Below, piece after piece: positions 58,363 through 64,000 of a stretch of 64,000 bases of DNA. Made by a program: the position numbers and the translations under genes. Position 1 is the first letter of the stretch. Every line of letters starts with the position of its first letter. The notes under the pieces were generated by a model that had not been told where the DNA came from, searched no databases, and saw only the letters and a list, made by a program, of their open reading frames with translations. This DNA comes from a virus: the IMG/VR virus record IMGVR_UViG_3300044730_001016, positions 1 through 64,000 of that record, one strand, 5' to 3'.

Positions 58363-58848
58363 ATGAAAAACTTAGAAAATAAAGAAATCCTTTCAGATGA
58401 AATATTCAACGCAATTTCACTGATTATTAAACAAACTCCAAATGCCGTTTTCGGCGGATCAATTGCCTTAAATGCTGTTGGATTAATTAATAGACCTATT
58501 TCTGATATTGATTTGTTTTTTGGAATGAATGAAAGTTTATCTAAAAATGGATATTTATCAGTTGAAACTATTGGAGAAATAACTTCCGATACGGTTACTA
58601 ATACAAATGGCATTGAAATACAAAGAACTGGGGCTAAAATAGCAGGTGTAAAAACCTGTTGTTTTAAAGTATCTGATGAAGAATTGCAATGCTCGAAACA
58701 CAAATTTACCAGGAATGAAACTGAAATAAGTATTTGCATTCAAAACGTGAATTATGCAATTGAAGCAAAAAAATCTTATTCAAGTCTAAATCCAAAGCAT
58801 AAAAAAGATTTAGAAACTATCTCGAATGTGCTGGACTGTCTTTTTTAA
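58363..58848 (+). CDS. nucleotidyltransferase-fold protein on a cassette-like unit
   Basis: I start at ATG 58363 (161 aa), which lies after the hairpin; the longer frame needs a TTG. The motif FGGSIALNAVGLINRPISDIDLFF (GGS, then R, then DIDL) at about residues 30-55 is the nucleotidyltransferase core seen in AbiEii/MNT-type and related toxins or tRNA-modifying enzymes. It is short; the rest is beta-rich with three Cys (VKTCCF, ELQCSKH). AT content is higher than in the flanking genes. Possible roles are toxin, antitoxin partner or anti-phage function; none is shown. No partner gene is adjacent. Confidence 0.72.
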   Translation: MKNLENKEILSDEIFNAISLIIKQTPNAVFGGSIALNAVGLINRPISDIDLFFGMNESLSKNGYLSVETIGEITSDTVTNTNGIEIQRTGAKIAGVKTCCFKVSDEELQCSKHKFTRNETEISICIQNVNYAIEAKKSYSSLNPKHKKDLETISNVLDCLF

Positions 58849-58854
58849 GGTTGT

Positions 58855-58879
58855 GCCTAACTAATGTATAGGCGAAACA
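58855..58879 (+). repeat. attC-half-like motif at cassette end (copy 3)
   Basis: GCCTAAC (58855-58861, exact RYYYAAC) then GTATAGGCGAAACA. GCCTA (58855-58859) pairs with TAGGC (58869-58873). It starts 7 nt after the stop codon of the nucleotidyltransferase-like gene. 58857-58879 is the exact reverse complement of 34015-34037. Confidence 0.8.
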
Positions 58880-58888
58880 GCCCTACTT

Positions 58889-58926
58889 CGTTGTGGCCGC
58901 TTTTCTTTTAACTATTTTTAACATTT
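58889..58926 (+). repeat. 38-bp direct repeat, right copy
   Basis: Second copy of 58161-58198, 37 of 38 identical. No ORF uses it in frame here beyond a short remnant. Confidence 0.9.
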
Positions 58927-58956
58927 TGATGTGAAAATAATACTTAACATTGCACA

Positions 58957-59997
58957 ATGCTAACCAACAAACACAACCTCCCAGAGGTAATCTTCAAAGC
59001 CGCCCATTGCGAAACGTACATTAGCAAGGGGGATATAAGCGTTACCAGTCTTATTGACAGCCCAAAGATTCGGCAGTTCAAAAAGAAATATGCCAACAAG
59101 GTACACAAAGACGTGGTAGATATGCTCCCAGCTATTGAGGGCACAGCACTACACTATGTACTTGAAATGGCCGATGTGTATAACGCCGATGCCAGAACCT
59201 TGCACCGAGCCATAGAAGTTCTTGACAAGCTAGTCAGCCAGTTCAACAACCGAGAGCAGATGCCCCTATATTTCAAATCAAAAGAAATTAGGGAAGGGCT
59301 GCAAGAAGTGTTAACTTCCGGCTTCCCATATTACCGCAAGTATGTTATCACTGAGGAGATAATGCAAGTTGAAGTGTTGGGCTGGCATCTAAAGGGGCAG
59401 TTTGATAGGGTAGAGCTTGATAAGAGGAAGCTCATTGACTTTAAGAAGGTGTCGGTATGGTCTTATGCCAACAAGTACGAATCTCGGCAGCACAACCTTC
59501 AACAGAACATTTACCGGTGGATGATTAAAAAGGAACTTGACATAGACATTGCCCAATCGGTACTTGTTAAGTGGTTCAGGGATTGGCAGAAAAGTAAGGC
59601 ACAGTCCACATCTTCATCTGTATATCCACCCCAAAGGGTAATGGAAATTGAGGTCCCGCTAATGGGCTTTAAGGAGGTTGAGGAGTATGTTACCGAAAGG
59701 ATCGCCTTGCACCAGAAGGTAGAGCTTGAAGGGCCGGACTCTTACCAATGCACCCCAGAGGAGAAGTGGCAGAGTGCAAGTGCCTGGAAGGTGTATAATG
59801 CCAACCCAGAGAAGCAGAAGAGGTCTTTAGCGAGTGAGTTTTACCGCGAGAACGATGCTTTGCAGTGGGTGTTGGAGAATGAGCATAAGCACCCAGAGGG
59901 CGTGATAGTAAAAAAGATTGAGGGCGAGAACAAGCGCTGCAACGATTACTGTGAGTTTAAAGATTTTTGCAAACAATATAAATTAGAAAACCAATGA
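58957..59997 (+). CDS. PD-(D/E)XK nuclease (Cas4/RecB-like)
   Basis: A 346-residue protein. The nuclease core reads GTALHYVLEMADVY (N-terminal helix with His), then GQFDRVELDKRKLIDFKKV near 150 (D...DxK) and the QHNLQQNIYRWM helix near 175. This matches the RecB/Cas4-like PD-(D/E)XK family. The C-terminus has three Cys (CNDYCEFKDFC), too few for a full Fe-S site as seen. It probably acts as a recombination exonuclease with the downstream RecF/SMC-like ATPase. Confidence 0.88.
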   Translation: MLTNKHNLPEVIFKAAHCETYISKGDISVTSLIDSPKIRQFKKKYANKVHKDVVDMLPAIEGTALHYVLEMADVYNADARTLHRAIEVLDKLVSQFNNREQMPLYFKSKEIREGLQEVLTSGFPYYRKYVITEEIMQVEVLGWHLKGQFDRVELDKRKLIDFKKVSVWSYANKYESRQHNLQQNIYRWMIKKELDIDIAQSVLVKWFRDWQKSKAQSTSSSVYPPQRVMEIEVPLMGFKEVEEYVTERIALHQKVELEGPDSYQCTPEEKWQSASAWKVYNANPEKQKRSLASEFYRENDALQWVLENEHKHPEGVIVKKIEGENKRCNDYCEFKDFCKQYKLENQ

Positions 59998-60143
59998 GTT
60001 ACTACTTCCACAAAAATGCGTTTTACCTATTGCCATGCGTGAGGGTAGATTACTTCCAGAGAATGAATGTGCTGTTGCATTTGGAGTTTAGCGTTAGCTG
60101 GCTTTGTTTCAGTTTTTATTATGAAGTAAGGAACTGGAAATGA
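59994..60143 (+). CDS. small aromatic-rich ORF
   Basis: A 49-residue ORF linking the nuclease gene and the next gene with ATGA overlaps at both ends (59994-59997 and 60140-60143). Sequence rich in F, Y, W, L (LLHLEFSVSWLCFSFYY), so possibly membrane associated. No family recognised. Confidence 0.5.
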   Translation: MSYYFHKNAFYLLPCVRVDYFQRMNVLLHLEFSVSWLCFSFYYEVRNWK

Positions 60144-60367
60144 GTGGCGTTGATTTCTTAGAAGAGATGTTATTGCCAAATATGTACGGTGGTAAGGAGT
60201 TGTTTAAGGTTGCTAGGGAGAGGGAAAACGCCGAAAGGCTACGCTTCGCCATTGAGCAGTTAAGCCTTGCCCTCGGCTATATGCCTGTTGAGGCTGAGTT
60301 TGCCAAGGGCAGAGTATCATCAATGATTAGCAGCTTGCAAATTGAACTTAACGAGATAAACAATTAA
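60140..60367 (+). CDS. small coiled-coil protein
   Basis: A 75-residue ORF, helical and charged (ELFKVARERENAERLRFAIEQLSLALGYMPVE). Coupled to the preceding ORF. No family recognised. Confidence 0.55.
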   Translation: MSGVDFLEEMLLPNMYGGKELFKVARERENAERLRFAIEQLSLALGYMPVEAEFAKGRVSSMISSLQIELNEINN

Positions 60368-60378
60368 CAACAAACACC

Positions 60379-60609
60379 ATGATTTACGCAAACCACCTTT
60401 ACAACTTGGCAACCATCAAGCCAAGAATTTCAATGGCTGAAATCGAAGCCATCTGCATTGACAAAGCCAAGCAAGGCGAATTGTACTGCTGGGTACATAA
60501 CCCGATTGCTGAAAAAGACATTATAAGGCTTATAATGAACGGCTTTAAGGTTGAAAATCAGAACAACGCAAGCTACCGCATTGACTGGTCAAACCCTACT
60601 AACCTTTAA
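60379..60609 (+). CDS. hypothetical protein
   Basis: A 76-residue ORF (KPRISMAEIEAICIDKAKQGEL, then IRLIMNGFKVENQN). AACACCATG start context as in neighbouring small genes. No family recognised. Confidence 0.55.
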   Translation: MIYANHLYNLATIKPRISMAEIEAICIDKAKQGELYCWVHNPIAEKDIIRLIMNGFKVENQNNASYRIDWSNPTNL

Positions 60610-60620
60610 TACCAAACACC

Positions 60621-60887
60621 ATGACAAACATCGTTCAATGCAAGGATATACCAGATGAGTTAATATTGCAATTTTTGCTAAAGGCAAAAGGCAATCTTTG
60701 TAGCTGGTATTCTGTACGAAATTCAATGCCTGAAAACAAAGCAATCTTTTTTGCACCCAAGAAATTAATTTTAGCTAAAATGAGCCAGCTTATTAAAAAG
60801 GGCTTAATAAATGGTTGCACTTGCGGTTGTAGGGGCGATTTTGAAATAACACCCAAAGGCGAAGAATATCTATCCATTAACATTTAA
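60621..60887 (+). CDS. small winged-helix-like phage protein
   Basis: An 88-residue protein, ending KMSQLIKKGLINGCTCGCRGDFEITPKGEEYL. I recognise this CxCGCRGDFxITxKG ending from other small phage proteins with a winged-helix look. It may bind DNA; function unknown. Confidence 0.65.
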   Translation: MTNIVQCKDIPDELILQFLLKAKGNLCSWYSVRNSMPENKAIFFAPKKLILAKMSQLIKKGLINGCTCGCRGDFEITPKGEEYLSINI

Positions 60888-60905
60888 CCCTTAATACACA
60901 AAACC

Positions 60906-61598
60906 ATGAGAAACGTACATTTAATTACAAAAGAGCAAGAGGGCGCTGATGTTCTGCATCAATACCTCTACATCACTTCTGATGAAGAAATTAAAGATGT
61001 AAGACCACACAAAGGTAAATGGCAATTAGAAAAAGGGCAAATTTTAAACAAGTTCCCTAATTATCTAACTGATTTGTCAGAGTGTAAATTAGTTATAATG
61101 ACAACAGACCCAGACCTAATCGCAGAAGGGGTACAAGCTATTGACAATGAGTTCTTAGAATGGTTTGTAAAGAATCCAAGTTGTGAGAGGGTTGAGGTTA
61201 GAAAATATCATCAAAGAGGTGATGTTTCATTTAAAGATAGATACAAAATCATCATTCCACAAGAAGAACCTAAACAAATTAAATGTTATTGTGGTCATAC
61301 TATAACTTGTGATTGTGAACCTTTACAAGAAAGACTTGAAGAACCTACCGAAGAAGCTAAGCAAAGAGCTGAAAACTATATGAGGTTGAAGGGTGCGTTA
61401 GAATCTAAACAAACAGCGTTAGAATTGGTAATTAGCCAGCTAAAAGAAGAAATAAGAAAATCTGCCCACAATCAACTTGGCACAAATCGTACAGGGGATT
61501 ATAGAATTGGATTAGTCAAAGCTATTAACTTTTGCGAACAAGCCAAAGAACTGGAGAAGGAGCAGATAATCCGCCTATTCAAACAACGGTTGGAATGA
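60906..61598 (+). CDS. hypothetical protein with KEMEKEQ-like end
   Basis: A 230-residue protein. The N-terminal part is mixed; near 140-150 it has four Cys and His (KCYCGHTITCDCE), a possible metal site. The C-terminus NFCEQAKELEKEQIIRLFKQ resembles the middle block of the KQQTAVEWL family, but the frame closes before the YYNETF block, which continues in another frame at about 61600-61653. A frameshift is likely to have cut the C-terminus. Confidence 0.6.
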   Translation: MRNVHLITKEQEGADVLHQYLYITSDEEIKDVRPHKGKWQLEKGQILNKFPNYLTDLSECKLVIMTTDPDLIAEGVQAIDNEFLEWFVKNPSCERVEVRKYHQRGDVSFKDRYKIIIPQEEPKQIKCYCGHTITCDCEPLQERLEEPTEEAKQRAENYMRLKGALESKQTALELVISQLKEEIRKSAHNQLGTNRTGDYRIGLVKAINFCEQAKELEKEQIIRLFKQRLE

Positions 61599-61599
61599 T

Positions 61600-61653
61600 G
61601 ATGACCCAATGGCAGACGCTGAAAAATACTACAACGAAACCTATAACAAATAA
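61600..61653 (+). pseudogene. out-of-frame tail of the KQQTAVEWL family
   Basis: The frame beyond the stop of the 230-aa gene reads DDDPMADAEKYYNETYNK and stop, matching the C-terminal block of the paralogue family (EHYYNETF). It is one frame off the upstream gene, so it is a frameshifted remnant or a sequencing slip. Confidence 0.5.
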
Positions 61654-61656
61654 CTT

Positions 61657-61902
61657 ATGAGCAACAACAAACAACAAACAGCGGTTGAGTGGCTTCAAGA
61701 TATATTAGAATCATTTGGTAATAAACACGAGATTCAAATGACGTGGAGTACTTTAGAAGGATTACTTAGCCGAGCCAAAGAAATGGAGAAGGAGCAGATT
61801 ATTGATGCACACTTAACAGGACTTATACACCCATTAGAAATGGAAGCTACTAAGCAAGCAGAACATTACTACAACGAAACCTTTAAAACCAAAAAACCAT
61901 GA
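61657..61902 (+). CDS. KQQTAVEWL-family small protein (paralogue 2)
   Basis: An 81-residue protein with the family blocks KQQTAVEWLQDIL, SRAKEMEKEQII and AEHYYNETF. Its last codons overlap the next paralogue by 4 nt. Function unknown; three copies or remnants in 61.5-62.1 kb point to tandem duplication. Confidence 0.75.
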   Translation: MSNNKQQTAVEWLQDILESFGNKHEIQMTWSTLEGLLSRAKEMEKEQIIDAHLTGLIHPLEMEATKQAEHYYNETFKTKKP

Positions 61903-62105
61903 CACCAAAGCAAACAGCAGTAGAATGGTTGGAAGTGCAACTAAATGAAAATGGTAAACTTTCAGCAGTTGATTTTTATCAAGCCAAAGAAATGGAGAAG
62001 GAGCAGAGTAATGAGGCTTTTAAACACGGAGAATTTTGGATATTACAAACAATTGCAGCAGCGGTGAACGATAGTACAACGAAACCTTTAACCAATAAAC
62101 CATGA
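61899..62105 (+). CDS. KQQTAVEWL-family small protein (paralogue 3)
   Basis: A 68-residue version: KQTAVEWLEVQLNE, then YQAKEMEKEQS. Its C-terminus is altered (DSTTKPLTNKP), again suggesting frame loss, since the DNA there resembles the code for YYNETF in a different frame. Confidence 0.65.
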   Translation: MTPKQTAVEWLEVQLNENGKLSAVDFYQAKEMEKEQSNEAFKHGEFWILQTIAAAVNDSTTKPLTNKP

Positions 62106-62359
62106 TAGGCATTTATTTAACCCAAGAGGGTAAACAAGAGATTGAAGCTAAGATAGCTGAACTTGAAGGAATAAATATCCATTTAATGAAACCAAGTCAT
62201 ACATTAGGTTCATTAGAAGGAAGAATATCTACTTTAAAAGAAATCCTATCCTCAGCAACAATACTACCTGTTGAAGAAAGTTGGGGTAATATGCCAATAG
62301 GAGTGAATGAAAGTGAATTATCATATCCACAAGGAGTAATCATACAACCTAAACAATAA
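62102..62359 (+). CDS. hypothetical protein, GreA-like start
   Basis: An 85-residue ORF beginning MIGIYLTQEGKQEIEAKIAELEGIN, a coiled-coil start like GreA-type N-termini, then a small C-terminal segment. Full GreA is about 158 aa, so this is at most a related fragment. It overlaps the previous gene by 4 nt. Confidence 0.55.
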   Translation: MIGIYLTQEGKQEIEAKIAELEGINIHLMKPSHTLGSLEGRISTLKEILSSATILPVEESWGNMPIGVNESELSYPQGVIIQPKQ

Positions 62360-62364
62360 AAACC

Positions 62365-63615
62365 ATGAAGCTACAAAGCGCACACATTAAGAACTACAAG
62401 GGCATATCCGAAGCCCAGATAAACGTAGATGGCAAGTCGTTCATTGTTACCGCGCCCAATGGTGCCGGTAAGACATCAACCATTCAAGCCTTCCTCTCCA
62501 CCCTTTCCGGCCAAGGCCACCCCACAGAGGTAATCCGTAAAGGGGAAACTATGGCAGAGGTAATCGTGGAGGTGGGAGATGAGCAAGATACCTACAAGGT
62601 AAGGGCTGTATGGTCTAACAACACCGGTAAAACCGAAGGGAATATCACAGTGCATAACTCCCAAGGCCAGAAGTTAGGTATAAAGGCCTTTCGGCAGATG
62701 CTTGGCACTATCTCCTTTGACGTAGTGGAAAACTTCCTTAGACGCAAGAAAAACGAGCAAATTGAGCTTCTTAAAACTTTGTCTGGTAGGAAGAAAGAAT
62801 TAGACCTGTTAGATATTGAAAGGAAAAAGGCCTATGAGGATCGTACAGATGTTAACCGAAAGGTTTCTGAGTACGAAGGTAAGCTCAAAGGTCAGGAGTT
62901 GGGGGAAATGCTAAAGGCTATTGACACCTCGGATATTTATTCCCAGATGCAGAATGTAGGGAAAGAAGTTGAGCTTTATGTTAGGGCTGAGAGTGGCAAG
63001 GCGGAGAGGCTTGATAAGCTCAATGATAACCTTTCGGCGATTGATGGCTACCGGGAAAAGATTAAGGCATTAGAGCTTGAAAACACAACCCTAAAGGTAG
63101 AGATTGAAAAGGCTGATGCTTGGTTAAAGAAAAGGGAAAAGCCTTCGGCAGGGCATCTATCCGAAAAGCTAAAGGCCGCCGAAGAGCATAACGCCAAAGT
63201 AAAAATCCAAGAGGCACTCATAGCCCAACACCAAGAACTCCAACACTACAAAAAGGCAAGTGTTTCCTTAACCAATAAACTCGCTGACATAGATAGGGAA
63301 AAGGCAGAGATACTCTCTAGCAGTTCCTTGCCAGTGGAAGGCTTATCGTTTGATGATGATGGTGTTTACCTAAACGGCCTACCCTTTGAGGAAGGGCAGA
63401 TAAACACTGCCAAGATATACGAGGTAGGCTTCCATATCTTCCGGGCTTTAGGCTCAAACTTTAGGGTAATGAAGCTAGACATGAACTCAATGGACAAAGA
63501 TACCTTTGAGCGGATTGTTGACTTGGCCGGAGAGGATATTCAGCTTATCTTTGAAAAGGTTGGCTGGGACACAGAGGAAGGTGTAGAGATTAAATTCACA
63601 GAGGAAATACTTTAA
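62365..63615 (+). CDS. SMC/RecF-like ATPase (Rad50-type head)
   Basis: A 416-residue protein. N-terminus MKLQSAHIKNYKGISEAQINVDG with Walker A APNGAGKTST near residue 30, typical of RecF/Rad50/SbcC heads. A coiled coil covers about 130-310. The C-terminal part has a short head (FDDDGVYLNGLPFEEGQI, signature-like) and FRVMKLDMNSMDKDTFERIV (Walker B/D-loop region). It is about a third the size of SbcC. Together with the upstream PD-(D/E)XK gene it could form a recombination nuclease pair. Confidence 0.85.
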   Translation: MKLQSAHIKNYKGISEAQINVDGKSFIVTAPNGAGKTSTIQAFLSTLSGQGHPTEVIRKGETMAEVIVEVGDEQDTYKVRAVWSNNTGKTEGNITVHNSQGQKLGIKAFRQMLGTISFDVVENFLRRKKNEQIELLKTLSGRKKELDLLDIERKKAYEDRTDVNRKVSEYEGKLKGQELGEMLKAIDTSDIYSQMQNVGKEVELYVRAESGKAERLDKLNDNLSAIDGYREKIKALELENTTLKVEIEKADAWLKKREKPSAGHLSEKLKAAEEHNAKVKIQEALIAQHQELQHYKKASVSLTNKLADIDREKAEILSSSSLPVEGLSFDDDGVYLNGLPFEEGQINTAKIYEVGFHIFRALGSNFRVMKLDMNSMDKDTFERIVDLAGEDIQLIFEKVGWDTEEGVEIKFTEEIL

Positions 63616-63618
63616 ACC

Positions 63619-64000
63619 ATGATAAAAATTGTAATCAACAAGTTAAGCGACTATCGAGATGATGAGTACGTTTACACCGCAATGGGCAAGGTTTCTTACT
63701 CTGCCACCCCCCACAACCAGCACGACTTTGACACCCTCGTAAGGGGAAGTAAAGACTGCCTGATTGTTACCTCTGCCGGATATGTTAATTTCGATGGCTA
63801 TGGCACGATTGAAACGTATGGCGATGTGATTGTAGATACAGACAATTCTAGCTTCGCTGAGGTGTATTGCAGAGGGATTGACTTAGTGTTTGTGCGTGAA
63901 GGGGACAGGTGGTTGGCAGATGGCTCTTCCGAGGCTTCCGACCTTATGTATGCTGTATTCAAAGATGCTATTGATACTATGCTGGAAAAGAAATGGACTG
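63619..64000 (+). CDS. hypothetical protein, 3' end cut by window
   Basis: The frame is open to the window edge (127 codons visible): MIKIVINKLSDYRDDEYVYTA, then KDCLIVTSAGYVNFDGYGTIETYGDVIVD. Beta-rich. No family recognised. It is 4 nt downstream of the ATPase gene and so probably in the same operon. Confidence 0.6.
   Translation, partial: MIKIVINKLSDYRDDEYVYTAMGKVSYSATPHNQHDFDTLVRGSKDCLIVTSAGYVNFDGYGTIETYGDVIVDTDNSSFAEVYCRGIDLVFVREGDRWLADGSSEASDLMYAVFKDAIDTMLEKKWT

Noticed and set aside
1-64000. CRISPR array.
   Set aside because: No regularly spaced direct repeats with unique spacers were seen; the repeats found are tandem or dispersed.
1-64000. Alternative genetic code (TAG or TGA read-through), known in some crAss-like phages.
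   Set aside because: Long structural genes, including the 3146-codon gene, stay open in the standard code, and stops of all three types are placed normally at gene junctions.

Overview
This window looks like part of a tailed double-stranded DNA phage (podovirus-type virion genes) that infects a member of the Bacteroidota. The -7 promoter boxes fit the Bacteroidota pattern TAnnTTTG, upstream regions are A-rich and lack Shine-Dalgarno sites, and the gene order (TerL, portal, scaffold-like, major capsid, head decoration, ring/muzzle proteins, giant cargo proteins, fibres, lysis) resembles crAss-like and related phages. The standard genetic code fits all long genes. No DNA polymerase, helicase, primase or RNA polymerase of usual size is present, and the first and last genes are cut by the window edges, so this is probably about two thirds of a genome.

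Layout. Positions 1-1783 (+): tail of an early/replication block (MazG-like, SSB-like). Positions 1732-44032 (-): one long late region. In transcription order it holds a serine recombinase, a CxxCxxCC protein, TerL in two pieces, portal, scaffold-like protein, major capsid protein and head-fibre protein. Next comes an accessory island (small host-like genes, two methyltransferases, a replication-like protein, thioredoxin), then the ring proteins, a 1506-aa muzzle-like protein, three cargo proteins including a 3146-aa polyvalent protein, small basic virion-type proteins, tail fibres and the amidase-spanin-holin lysis set. Positions 44033-44545 form the divergent switch region with a degenerate tRNA-Leu-like element. 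Positions 44546-64000 (+): early region with a phosphoesterase, a gene-free 0.95-kb origin candidate (46346-47296), many small early genes, a sliding-clamp fusion, RadC-like protein, DnaA-domain-IV-like protein, HNH protein, PD-(D/E)XK nuclease and an SMC/RecF-like ATPase.

Mobile or cassette-like DNA is the most unusual part. A tnpB-only IS605-type element sits at about 55077-56345. Three small ORFs (minus strand near 29.0 kb, minus strand near 34.0 kb, plus strand near 58.8 kb) each end next to a shared motif shaped like the 5' half of an integron attC site. The last of these encodes a nucleotidyltransferase-like protein, lies in a 728-bp unit flanked by a 38-bp direct repeat, and is preceded by a complete attC-like hairpin. 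A second striking signal is the heptamer TTCGGCG, which occurs dozens of times.

I worked by reading the sequence only. Family names rest on motif recognition, not searches, and hypothetical genes are labelled as such.
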